Source: Coprinellus micaceus
Taxonomy: Eukaryota > Basidiomycota > Agaricomycetes > Agaricales > Psathyrellaceae
DNA length: 64,000 nucleotides
Direction: 5' to 3'
Assembly (NCBI GenBank): GCA_951394405.1
Contig: OX596344.1
Location: 1,798,001 to 1,862,000, forward strand
In this document: positions 34,507 through 46,500 of the stretch, one piece after another
Layout of the letters: every line of letters starts with the position of its first letter
Position numbering within the stretch: the stretch's first letter is position 1
The notes under the pieces: generated by a model
What the model was told of the DNA's origin: nothing
Database searches by the model: none
The model's input: the letters and a program-made list of their open reading frames with translations, nothing else
Program-made: the position numbers and the translations under genes

Positions 34507-35472
34507 ATGGCAAGTCAACTTCCAGATACAAAGGATATACCTTTGGCGGACGCTCGAGAGACGGACATCGTCATTCCGTGAATTGCGTGTGCATTGCACC
34601 GTGCCACCCGGACATGGCCCTTACTCTGTTGGCAGCGTCTTGGGGCCAATTAGTTCAGGGAAGAGCTCTGTAAGTTACATGAAGGCAGAGCGCACTGGCG
34701 GATAGACTAACAAACGGAGACAGTTCATCAACAAGTACCTCGAAGCAATTGGAGATCCGAGACGGCTTAAAGTTGAGGGCAATCAGGATCAGCCCTGCAC
34801 CGACCAACTTCAGGCCGTCGTCATCAAAGGTCACGCCAACCTACCTCACCTCTCACCACATTCCAGGATCGTCCTTGTGGATACTCCAGGGTTCAACGAT
34901 ACGATTGCATCGGATTTCAAAATTGTCATGCGTATACGCCGGTGGTTCACAGCCTCGTAAGTGAGATTACAATATTGTCTGGCAGGCGCTCAAAATCCTG
35001 CATGTACACCAGATATCGCAAGGACCTCGCGGTCGGAGGCGTCATCTACATCCACGACATTTCTCAGGATCGATTTATACTCACTGCCAAAAGGAATTTG
35101 GATATGTTCCTACGCTCCGGTACAGACAAGTCGCTGAGCAAGGCCGTCATTGTGACCTCTCAGTGGGGGAGGCCTGCGTTGGATACGGACTTTGGATGCA
35201 GAGAGGAGGGGCTAAAGAAGGGCCGGTGGGTGAAACTACTCGGCCCTCCAAACGGTGGTTCAGGAGCGGTCGTACTTCGACTTGACTTTCCCGATGAGGC
35301 CGAGAGTGCTCGAAGAGCCGTAGACTCTGTACTCAGGAGGCTGGGCAGGGAGGCCGGGACGGCCATTATCACAGAAATGTCGGAGCCCCTTGACGGCCGG
35401 AGGCGTGGGGAGGACTGCGTTTCGGTTGAACGCTTGTCGAATCTCAAACAGGATGTGATGGTCCATGGATGA
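34507..35472 (+). CDS. P-loop GTPase C1, first unit of the tandem array
   Basis: Four exons: 34507-34577, 34636-34669, 34724-34956 and 35013-35472, giving 265 residues. It shares exon layout with the GTPase at 49490: exon 1 ends after DIVI, and a 34-nt microexon carries Walker A (here GPISSGKSS). Exon 3 holds VLVDTPGFNDT (G3). Exon 4 begins SYRKDLAVGGVIYIHDISQD and has TSQWGRP at the G4 position. The stop at 35470-35472 overlaps the ATG of the next unit (35465), and the helical/basic tail of the full-length paralogue is missing. Either two overlapping genes or one multidomain gene split by a frameshift would explain this. Confidence 0.78.
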
Positions 35473-37534
35473 CCAACTGGACGTGGAGAAGAGCGTGGAT
35501 GAAGGAGATGCAGATGTGGTGGAGCGGTCGCCAGCTTCGGACGAGCGCCTATCACCGTCAGATCCCCCCGAGGATCGACCATCCCCGAGTCCGACTGAAG
35601 AATCTCTGGATCACCCGCCAACAGCACAGCCGACCGTACAATTGGACCCACCACTCAAAGCTGACATCGTCATTCTGTGAGGGAATTCATCTTCTGTGCT
35701 TGCACTCAGGCTGAGTACGTCTGCTGACCACAGTGTCATCGGCGCTACGGGCCGGGGAAAGTACCGTGAGTATCCCAAGCCGCACTCTCTTCTCAAGTGA
35801 CTTAAGCACCAACGCAGTTCATAAACAATTATATGAAGGCAGTGGGCCGTCCCGAAACCGTCCCGGTTGGCTATTCTTTATCGCCTTTCACTCACAGCAT
35901 CGAACACGTCATCGTTGAGCACAAGGACGAAACGGGGTCGCAAAATCGGCTCGTTATTGTCGACACTCCAGGTTTCGATAGCACTGACGCCCGGGCGAAC
36001 GACGGTTGCATAATAGACCGGATCAAGGACTGGCTTAAGAAGAGGTGAGTGAATCCAGGATCTCTGTGCTCGAAAAAAGAAGTTCTGATTTCTTGGCCTC
36101 TCTAGCGTCCCCAACATGAACTCACTCGGTGGCGTTATATATCTCTACGACATTTCGAAGACTTCTAGAGCCAGCGACGCCGCTCGCAGGCACCTCCTAC
36201 TGTTCCGAAATGGGCTTGGAGGGGAGAATGTGCCTCTGAGAAAGATCTTCCTTGTGACATCCAAATGGGATTCGCTTTGTCTTCAAAGCAACGAACCGAC
36301 ATATGATAAGGTTATGGAGACCATAAAGCGCGATAATTGGAGGGTGCTGGTTAATCCTAGCATCGGGGCTGGTGCTCGGGTTATGAAATGGGACAAGGAT
36401 GCGCCCAAAGAAAGGGCCGAAAGTGCGAGAAATGTGGTCGAGTCGGTTCTGAGGGGGGTTGCACAGGAACGGATCGATCCTGTCCATTCAGACGTCCAAA
36501 AGGACGACATTGTTATTCTGTGAGTTTGATGAGATATCCCCCATTCGAAGATATCCTGACTTATCCTCAACAGAGTGTTGGGTCAAGCGAAAGCCAAGAG
36601 TTCTGTGAGTCACCTGCATTTGTTACGGGCAGAAACTAACGAGTGTGTCAAGTTCATCGAACAGTATCTCTTGCCGATCGATAAATCTCTGCCAGCCGAA
36701 TCCAATGTATTCCTCTCGGGGTTCAAGGTTGTCACAATCGCAGTTCAAACGAAGGGGAGAGCATATCCTTACCTCCCCTCCAATACCAGAGCTGCCCTCG
36801 TGGATGCCCCTTGTTGTGGCCATGATGGCAAGACTGTATGTGACCATGTCGTCTCGTCGCGCGTGACAGCCTGGCTTGAAGCGTCGTAAGTTGAATTAAA
36901 TTCGGGTAATACTTTAAAGACATCTGACGCTGAAAAAAGGTACGGCAAGAACGTGTCCGTTGGTGGAATCATCTACCTCTACGTTGACAATCCCGTAGAC
37001 AACGACATGGAGATTTTACACAAAAGTCTCGTGCAGCTCAGTCGCTCGTGCCGAGACGCCCTGACCATCATTGCGGAGCTCCACCTGGGAAAGGTTCCTA
37101 CCGTGAACTGGATGAACATCGAGAGTGTCGATGAAGACGGTAAACTGGCTGTGTACTCCCGGAAATGGGCTCAGGTGGGTGTGGGTGTTGAGAAGGTTGT
37201 CAACACACTTCTCAGCCGGGCGAATAAGAAGGCTGGAGAGGACCTCGCAACGGGGATGCTACACATTCAAGAAGAGGTGTCCTCCTTGGCAGACGCCCAA
37301 AACCCTGGGGCTAATCTGATGAACACGCTGAAAAGGATACTACAGGAACAGAAAGATCTGCTCGAGCAGACAAAAAATAACAGAAAGGAGGATGCAGGAG
37401 AGAGACGAGAAAAGGAAATACGGGTGAGGATACGAGCCTTGGAAAAGAGGTTGGAGCGATTGCAGAACCACACCCAAGTGGATCGAATGGTCAAATCGGT
37501 CGGGTCAATCCTCCGAGGTCGCCCCCTCTCCTAG
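35465..37534 (+). CDS. Tandem double G-domain protein C2-C3 with an apparent frameshift
   Basis: Seven exons: 35465-35676, 35734-35765, 35818-36044, 36106-36519, 36574-36604, 36653-36885 and 36940-37534. Two GTPase modules are fused: the last exon of C2 reads straight into QKDDIVIL, the exon-1 ending of every other family member, and splices to C3's P-loop exon. C2: a Ser/Pro/Asp-rich leader of about 65 residues, P-loop exon GATGRGK, then VIVDTPGFDS and TSKWDSL. Its P-loop exon is 32 nt instead of 34, a 2-nt loss that breaks the frame right after the Lys. C3: P-loop degenerated to GQAKAKSS, DTPGF replaced by DAPCC, G4 lost, so it is a pseudo-GTPase. It ends in a long coiled coil and a basic tail (VKSVGSILRGR). 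Apart from the 2-nt gap every junction is in phase. Confidence 0.68.
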
Positions 37535-37535
37535 A

Positions 37536-37680
37536 GTAACTAATTCCCGGAGCGGAACTGCCCCGGGAGTTTCACAACTAGTGTGCATTCTCGAGCACGA
37601 AGTTTATGCAGTACGGTCGAAGTAGAGTAGCTCAGAACGAACGATTTAAGATATGCAAGTGAAGTGGTCTTAGTTTTGGA
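37536..37680. repeat. Segmental repeat Y, copy 2
   Basis: Homologous to 28527-28680, directly downstream of the GTPase array stop. Together with repeat X at 33204 it brackets the array. Confidence 0.85.
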
Positions 37681-39884
37681 TTTCTCACCGGTGAACCAGA
37701 GTCTTGAACTCGATCTAGTCTGCTGATGTGACCTTCAGCGGGGATTATGTTTGGCCCATGGCCATGTGCTGCTTCGGGCCAAAGTGGGACGGCTCCTGGG
37801 CGCAGTATCTCCTCAGAAGCAGGGGTCTGGCGCACGAGAACCTCAGCCCTTCACTTGCTTCGCCTAGTCGAGTAAATGAGGGCAGGGCACTAGAGCTAGC
37901 GTGTTCGAACGTACCTGGTCATTCCCGAGTGCCTTCAGCGGGCAGATCGTGATAACTTTAGTGGTACCCGTTCTTGGGTACCAACTCTCGTTCCCATCAC
38001 CGCCACCATCGAAACTAAGGCTCTTGCCGTAGCCTGTCCTGGCGGTGGGGGTGCTGTCGTACCCTTCGAGAACGCGCATGATGAGCTCCACTCATCAGTC
38101 ATCGGGGAGGTAGCCAAGCTTCGAGCTTAAGTTTCCCTCGAGAGGATTTGGCGAGGATTAAGTGGTATTCCGGGCAGTTGTTCGCCCATTGGGTGTTTAT
38201 GCTTGCAAGGAGAGCTGTGGTGGGTGTTTGAGCCCTGTAGGGCATAGTAAACAAAGGCATTGTGTTCGCCGGACGCGTTATTTGTCTTTGTTATAAGCCA
38301 GGGGCGTCGCCCGTTCTCTGTCTTGGACCAACTTGAATGCCAATGGGCTACGTAAACGTCTACAGCCTATGTCCCCGACCTAGGACTTATGCATTTCCAG
38401 GGTAGGGTGGGTAGAATCCTGATGGATATCATCACCCACCCGATGTGTCGCCGAGACGTTGGACAGGAAGACTCCACGAGACTCAGCTTCCTCTCTCTCC
38501 CTCTCACAATCTCTCCTCCCTCCGCCAACGCCCTTTTGACTTACAGTTGGGGTAGATTGCTTGGCTTGCTGGGTCTAGCTGGTTGTCTCGGTACGCACGG
38601 CCGGCGGGTTCATGCACCGCGACTGCTCCCGGCGACCGTCAGCAGCTTGAATCCGGGGAGTCGCTACCTCCAGCTCGTTTGGATGCTTGCTTCAATCCAG
38701 GAGTCTTCGGTCATGTGGAACTTTGGATCTCTTGGGAGAACCCTCCCCCTTTGATTTTTGGATGGCGACCAATGCCCAACCGCCCAGTGGAGGGCGGGTG
38801 GAGGTTCCACCAAGCTGGTCGAGTGGACTCGGAATGGTGGACTCGTGTGGTGTGCCAGTCGCTTTTCGTTGAATTCTTTGAGTTTGCCTCTGGGACCAGG
38901 TGAAAGTGAGAGGGTCTGGGGATTCACGGGTGGGTGTGCTCAAGGCTCCTGTTGTTGGGAAGATGTTTGAGGCAAGAAAGCTTCGGTAGCATGAGGCTTA
39001 GCTTTGCCGACGCCGCATTCCATGTATGTTTCCCCTACAATTTTGCCCCATTTCACCATCAAGCAACACCATACGTAGCTAATAGCCCCGTTTTTGCGAT
39101 GTGCAAGGTTACGAGCGCTGGGCCCCTGTACAGATGGTGGCTCTAGGAATGCTGATCTTCCTATCTCGTCTACGCCAAGAAAGACGACATCAACAACCCG
39201 ACGTGTTCGGCGGGTTCGACACTTTCACCCCCGCCGATTTGGGTTTCTCTTCACTCCGGGTTCGGGAGCATGGTCATGGGGCTCTCTTCGGTTGCGGGCC
39301 CCGTGAAACGCGATGCCCATACGTCCACTCCCTCTCATTTCTTGGCTGAAAGTTTGTCTGCTCTTGTTGCCAACCCAGGTATATTTTTCATGAAATTGAT
39401 CATCGTCAGAGCCATAATTGATTGCGCCCAGCACTCCACACACAGGCCAATTCAAGGCCCGGAGACTCATCTGTAAGCGCCCGCCGCACTATTGGGCAAG
39501 TAGAAGCATGCGTGGTCGCATGGCGACAAATCACGCAGGGGGAAAGTCGAAGGCGGCAGAAGAAGTTTCCTTTTGAAAGTCGGGCTTGTGACTTGGTAAG
39601 TCCAGTTCCGAGTTTACAAATCAGTTCACATTTTGCTGGGTGACATTTCCGCTGGTTCTGATAGTCTGCACCAAGGTCGGTCTCATCTGAAAACACTCCC
39701 GTCCGTTACGGGCGCCTAAATCAGCGCCGAGCCTATCGGGGGAGTTTTTGCACTTATCGGGAAGTTGGGCTGTGGCTCTGTGTAGCGTCGAGTCGTCGAC
39801 GGGCATCTTTCCTCCCAACCTCCGTCTCAATCCAATCCTCACATCTTCCACCCCCAGATACGACCCGAAATGCAAGGCGAAATC
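37681..39884. other. Mostly gene-free region before NLR2
   Basis: About 2.2 kb. Apart from the helicase fragment at 37915-38091 I see only short unrelated frames. The last 300 bp presumably serve as the NLR2 promoter. Confidence 0.45.
37915..38091 (-). pseudogene. RecQ-like helicase fragment
   Basis: The minus-strand frame reads LELIMRVLEGYDSTPTARTG, then GYGKSLSFDGGGDG, then TTKVITICPLKALGNDQV. This resembles the start of RecQ/DEAD-type helicases: a Q-motif-like lead (LE..I..VLEG.D), motif I (TGYGKS) and motif Ia (PLKAL..DQ). A GTACGT splice donor follows directly at 37914. No further helicase motifs were found on either side, so it is a relic. Confidence 0.65.
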
Positions 39885-42718
39885 ATGGCGTACGACCTCA
39901 ATGCCCGTCAGGAACAAGCTTCCGCGAGCGATTTGGGCTCGATAAGTGAGACCGCCCACTGTAGTGCTGTGATCCCGGTTGACCTGAACTCCTCCCTCGA
40001 CAGGTGGACCCACGGCAGAAGGCGTCTGTTCTCCTTGTGAACACGTTTTTGAGAGTGATGCAAACGGAATACGTGAGTGCGCCCATTATCTGTGCGATCC
40101 CGATTCCATCTGATTCTCTGTACGCACTTGATAGAGAACCGCTATAACCATTATTATGGGCCAGTACACCACATTGGACAAGTGACTAACGCAGCCTTTG
40201 GGCCGAACAACGGTAAATCTTCAGCTGACCGCCCATTTGCCTTGTGCTGAGGTTACCCTTCATAGGAACAATCACCCAAAACTCAAATCAGACCCCCCAA
40301 TCAGGTTCAGCGCTCCTTCTTATCGAACACCCTACATTTGGCTCATCGGGATTCCTAGACCTTGCCACCCTTTTGAACCCACTTCTCGATGCATCACACA
40401 CCCGTAACCGCCGGACCTCACCCCCGAATTCGGACTGCTTCCCCGGGACGAGAGCGAGAGTCATCGAGGACATCTATTCCTGGGCCAAACGTGGCTTTGC
40501 TGATGAGCCCCAGCACATTCTTTGGGTGTTTGGGTATGCAGGATGTGGAAAGTCTGCGATAGCGCAGGCTGTAGCAACCCTCTTAGCGGAGAAGCATCGC
40601 CTCGGAGCTTCCTTCTTCTTCTTTCGCAACGCGGGCGACAGGAGTAAGATTTCAAGATTTGCTCAAACAATTGCTAGTCAGATAGCGGTGGCTATCCCAA
40701 GGACCGCCCCACACATTGAGGCAGCGCTGCAAGCACACCCCGGCATATTAAACCACACAACCTCCCTGACCACCCAGCTCAAGCATCTAGTGTACGATCC
40801 AATCCGAGCCGTCTCCGCAAGGTGGTATCGTCCGATGGGGCTGTGGAGGCCCTTCATCATTGTAGTTGACGGGCTAGACGAATGTGAGGATAAGGAAGGA
40901 GCATCTGCCCTCATCAAGGACCTCGTCAGCTTCTTCGAACGGAAACCCAAGACACCACTGCGGTTCATCATCTCCAGCCGGGTGGAGGACCACCTTCATC
41001 AACGGCTCCACAACTCCACACAGGTATGCTTTCTGGACCTCGTCAGCCTTACTTCGGACCAGGACATCGAGGCTGCGCTTGATGCAGCGATCCAGGACAC
41101 GAGTGGCGGCCGTGTGCTCGATGCTTGCGGCAAAGAATGGCTTAGCCCAGAGGACAAGCGGGAACTCATAACCCATATCGGACGGTCGTTCATCTTCATG
41201 ACCACCATACTCAAGGTTCTGTTTGCTCCGTCTGCAGTTGATGGACTTACGCCAGCCGCGCGCCTTCCTATGGTTTTGAACATGGACCCTGGGCATGGCG
41301 CAGGTGGGCCAAGATTTGATGACCTGTACACATCCATTCTTAACGGCTCTCAATCCCTTCCCCATTTTCACGACGTCATCAGCACCATCGCTCTCTGCCC
41401 AGGCACCCTATCCGTCGCTGAAATTGCGGATCTTCTCGATGTCCAGATAGCCGACGTTGTCGTCGTCCTGGTGAACTTGCATTCAATCATCCAAGTTCCT
41501 GGGGATGACCGCACGCCTGTAACACTGTGGCACACATCTCTCCTCGATTTCCTCACCTCGGAGGCTCGCTCAGGGACTTTTTACGCCTCCCCCAAGCACT
41601 ATCGACGTCTCGCTTACCGATACATCTCCTTATGGACATCATTCCCCCTTGAACCTCCATCCCCTGCCTCCCAGTACGCGTTGTACAAAGCAAAATACTA
41701 CTTAAACCTGTTCCTTCAACCAATCAAGAACGATACCAGCACCCTCCAACACGAAATCGACCAGATAATCGCCCATCTTGAAGTGACATTCCCCGCCACC
41801 TTTCACGATGTAGCGGCCACCTATTTCCACCTGGATCGGTTCTATATGAACTATGACAATGTGTCACTCGTTGCTTACCTATCTCCCCAATGGGAGCAAG
41901 CTACGATGATCACGCAAATCCTGGATGTGATCATGGTAAAGCCAAGAGAGTGCGCTTTCCAGGAAGAATTGCTCACACATATGCGACAGTCTCGTCCCCG
42001 GTTTTTCGACGGCAGGCATCACCTGGAAATAGTGATGCGTGCAATTCCTCTGCTTGTTCGCATAAATCCCCGCACTGGTGTCCTTGACTTGGACATCGAA
42101 AATCGGTACCTCTTTGTCCACTGGCCAGGCCACCTGGCCTCTGCGATCCGGGCTTATCCCCAGCACCCCGCTTTCGACGCAGTCACACCAACCCGTGTTC
42201 AAATTTCCCAGTATGGCTCGGGGCTCTCTTGGAATGCTTATACCATATCGGAAGTTACGACTGAACAAGCGGCATCAAACGTGAGGCTTGCAGAGCGGGC
42301 AATGAGGACAGCCAATCTGTCAGAGGTACGAGAATTTAAATTCTGTTGCAGCGAATCGTTCTTCGAGCTCACCGATCACTTTCGTACAGGCTTTACGTGG
42401 CGGCGGAGAATGGAACTGGCAGAGAAAGGTGTATTACGACTTACCTGTCTTTGGACTTGACCAGGTCAGTGGCCTGTTTACACTACGGCCTCGCATAGCT
42501 CATCATTCATGTAGTCCGATGCGGAGCGTCTCATCTCTGTCTATGACGTCTTCAACGTGAGTCCATTGTCCTCTGCAATGCGTAGGGGAGTCTCAACCCA
42601 AGAGCAGGGAATTCAATCCTTCCTCATGTGTTTACAATCCACTTGCGCTCATGGAAGAACACGTAAGGGGGAATGCGTAGAATGGTCCCTGACCCAAGGC
42701 CACGCAACTTACACATAA
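39885..42718 (+). CDS. NACHT-domain STAND receptor NLR2
   Basis: Exons: 39885-39945, 40004-40072, 40135-40212, 40266-42325, 42390-42464, 42515-42556 and 42608-42718, giving 831 residues in phase. Exon 1 has the same 61-nt length as in NLR1. An extra 69-nt exon (SGPTAEGVCSPCEH...) precedes the Gly/Asn motif exon (NHYYGPVHHIGQVTNAAFG). NACHT: LLNPLLDASHTRNRR, CFPGTR, Walker A GYAGCGKSA (159-167), Walker B IIVVDGLDECED, IISSRVEDHL. Winged-helix region ends TLWHTSLLDFL. The C-terminal half has no visible repeat ligand-binding domain. The short 3' exons (GGGEWNWQRKVYYDLPVFG; SDAERLISVYDVFN; GIQSFLMCLQSTCAH) parallel those of NLR1 and NLR3, which supports them. Confidence 0.87.
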
Positions 42719-43045
42719 ACGAGTTCAGAGTCCAGCAGCAGCTGGCCCCCTGGCCTCAGGCCTCAACTTGTCACTGAGCAGGGAACCGTTTCATCCGTAA
42801 CTTCCGGCTCTTTTGTACTCGCAGCCAGCAGCTAGTATGATTATCGATCACTGCCCGACTTCCAGACCGCATTTAACCATAGTTCGTATTGCTCGTACTT
42901 ATAGTCCTCCTACTTAGAGTATGGGCCCCATGGTTTATGTCGTTGTTTGCCTCACGCTGTGTTACTGGGGACGCATACCAAAGTACTAGGCGTACACGGG
43001 TCGACTTAGCCTCTTTCTTAAATATTTCTATCAATAGTATAGCTG
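42719..43045. other. Spacer between NLR2 and NLR3
   Basis: Short region with nothing recognisable; the NLR3 upstream duplicated block begins at about 43046. Confidence 0.45.
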
Positions 43046-43578
43046 AGCCACTGTGGATGAACGGGGCGCGGTCTCTCTAGATCGACTCTCACTCACTTAA
43101 GGCTGTCCTTAAAAGTTTTTGGGAGGATGAGTGACGTGCACAGGATTGACCCTGCTAAGTGGTGTGGATGGGCGCCTATTTTTAACACCCGGCCCAATCG
43201 CGGGAAGCTTACAACGAAATGCAGTGCTCAACAGCCTCGTGGCGCCGTTTATCGTTTCCCACCTACTACCAACCTCCTACCCCCGTCCATTTCTCCATCT
43301 TCTGTCGCTCTTCAGTATCTTCCGAGTCATGTCAGACGATGGGAAGGATAGTGAACGGGCCACTAACGACACAAACGTGGTGACCAATATCAGTGTGTGG
43401 ACCACCTCATTTCTAGAGCCCAGCCGCCCTGACCTAGTCGCGTCTGTTGCTCTGTGGTAGATAACTACTATGGCCCTGTGAATCACGTTGGGCAAGCGTA
43501 CAACGCGAATTTGGGGATAAACAGCGGTGAGCCCGGCACCATCGTGCATCGTTCCCTTCAGCATTAGCCTAATCTAGG
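43046..43578 (+). repeat. NLR3 upstream block and 5' exons, duplicated at 32221
   Basis: Contains the NLR3 promoter, exon 1 and exon 2. Its other copy at 32221-32802 lacks everything downstream. Confidence 0.88.
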
Positions 43579-46500
43579 CTCCGTAGGCTTGATAACCCAG
43601 AACGCGCACCAGGACCTGAATGCCTCGCCTCTGCAACCCCCTGCGCCAGGGAGTAGTATCCCTTCTCCTGGGATAATCCATGTATCTGGTGCGGATCTCC
43701 TTACATTAGGCAAGACGGGCCGGTTCTCATTTCGATACTCAGGCCTTCAAGCTCTGTTGAACCCCATTCTCGATGCTTCCCATACCCGCAACCGCAAGGT
43801 CTCACCGCCCAATTCCGATTGTTTCCCTGGAACTAGGACAGAAGTCATACAAAACATCAACTCCTGGGTACGAGGTAGCCTCTCCGCCGAGCCACAACAT
43901 ATCCTGTGGGTGTTTGGGTATGCGGGGTGTGGAAAGTCCGCAATCGCACAGGCTGTGGCAGTCCTATTGGCCAACAGCCGTCGGCTCGGTGCGAGCTTCT
44001 TCTTCTTCCGTGGGTCCGGAGACAGGGGCAGGATGTCGAGCTTTGCGGCCACCCTCGCGAGCCAGATAGCGACAGCGATTCCCGGAACCGCTCAGCACAT
44101 CGAGGCTGCGCTCAAGTCCCACCCTGGTTTACTACATTCCACGACATCCCTCGTCGTTCAGCTCAAGCATCTGTTGTACTACCCGATCCGAGCCGTGACC
44201 GCAAAGTGGTATCGCCCGGCCGGGGTGTGGAGACCCTTCGTCATCGTCATCGACGGCTTAGATGAGTGCCAGGACAAGGACGGCGTTTCCGAATTTATCA
44301 AAGACTTGATCGACTTTTTTGAACGAAAGCCAGACACTCCGTTGCGCTTCCTCATCACAAGCCGGGTGGAGGATCATCTTCACCAGAGACTCCACAATTG
44401 TGGCCAAGTCCGCCTACTGAACCTCGTCGATCACACCTCGGACAAGGACATCGCTGCCGCACTCGAAGCCGCCATCGAGGACGCGAAGGGTAGTAGGGTG
44501 CTCACCTGCGAAGGGGCATGGTTAACCCTGGAGGATAAGGAGAAGCTTATCGAGCACATCGGAGGGTCGTTTATTTTCATGACGACGATCGCCAAGTTCC
44601 TCTTCGCTCCATACAACACGGATAAGCGTACCCCTTCCGCCCGCCTTCCACTCGCCCTCAACATGAACCCTGGGTTCGACGGCCTATACATGGCGATATT
44701 GGAGGGTTCCCAGGACTTTCCTCACTTTTTCGACATCCTCAGTACCATTGCCTTGGCACAGGAGTCCCTCTCTATCGCTCAAATTACGGACCTCTTGGCT
44801 ATCGACACTATCGATGTCGTGAGCGTCCTTGTAAACCTGCACGCAATCATTCAGGTTCCAGGAGACGACCACACCCCTGTTACCCTATGGCATACTTCCC
44901 TGCGAGACTTTCTGACCTCGGAGAGTCGTGCAGGAGCCTTCTTTGCCAATCCAGGTCACCATGAGCGCCTTGCTTTGAGATGCCTTGACCTCGCAATTCG
45001 CCCCTCTAAACTGCGACGTAGAGGCCCAGCCTTTCTGTACGCCAACGAATATGTCTGGGACCACTACCGGGCGCTCACCCATGCGATGGGTGGAAAGAGG
45101 GACTTTCACAGCAGGACCTTTACCCTTGTGCAAACCTTCAAGGATCCATTTCTGACCGCGATCCCTGAAGATGTCCTGGATGGGCTTTACAGGTCTATCC
45201 TTGCTTCCTCCAAACACTTCCCTTTCTTCCACGACATCATCAAGACCATCGCCTTGATGCAGATCCCACTGACTCTCCCTCAAGTTGCGGATCTCCTAAC
45301 CATCATGACTATCGGTGTAAGGAAGGCACTGGTGGAGCTACACCCCGTTGTGCATTTACCGGCGGACCATCATACACCCATCACTTTCTGGCACCAGTCT
45401 TTCCTTGACTTCCTCCATTCCGAACCTCGTTCAGGAGAATTCTTTGCAGGCCCCGAACACCATCGACACCTCGCCTATCGATCCATATCCATTATCGACC
45501 CACTGGCCTCTCGCATAGACTCCCCAGGATCGGAGTACTCTCGGGACTTTGCAATCGTTCATTGGAAGCAGTCGTTGGAACCAATGACGGGAGATAGCAA
45601 CGTGTTGGGCAGCGAAGTGGAAAAATTCATTCGCCACTTACGGGCGGTTTTTTCGACCGATTTCCATGCCATGGCGCCCGCGTACTTCCACGTCGACCAC
45701 CGCTTTGTCGATAATCTTCTCCAGGTTCATCAACCCCACACCATCACTTCATTTCTCCGCGACAAGTGCCCCCAGGCTGTGCTAAACGACGAGCAACCCT
45801 GGACTTTGATCAAAAGTGCGTTTCGAACAATCGAAGCGACTCTGGGGGAGGAAGCGCTGGTCGACCATCTGCGGCCCCTTGGCCTGCGCCTGCTTGACAC
45901 ACATCACCATTTGGACATGGTCATGCGCGGCACTCAACTCCTTGTAAAACTGCGAGTCTCCGACAACGCCCTTGTCCTGCAGTCCGGATGTGCCCAGAGG
46001 GGCTACCTTACCGACTATTTCGCTGACTACATGTTCACTTCCTGGACAAAGCACCTCGCTTTGGCCCTGAGTGGCGACCCAAGACACCCTGCCTTCGACA
46101 TTGCCGACCCAAGTCACATTGAAATTCAAAACCGGGAGACAGGTTGGCCCTGGTACTCTGCGCGGCGAGATTGGGTTAATTTGGCTGGGTTGAACCTCGA
46201 AAGCGCAGAAAGGGTGGTTGAAAGGACCACGGGGACAAAGGTGACGTAACATTAAGTTCTCATAACGAAGGGAAAGCTAATAGACAGCTTGGCGTTATCC
46301 AGAAGGCACCGGAAACTACAAGTAAGTGGGACTGGGACACCAGAGGGCATTTCATCTTGAAAAAGGTCAGCCAACTGCGATCCCGTCCATCTCATACTCA
46401 TTATCGTGTTCCCTCCAGGCCTCGGCAAACCCATACGTCACTGTGTACGAGCTATTAGGTGTAAGCCTTTCCCTTTACTCCTTGAACACCCCAGGACGTA

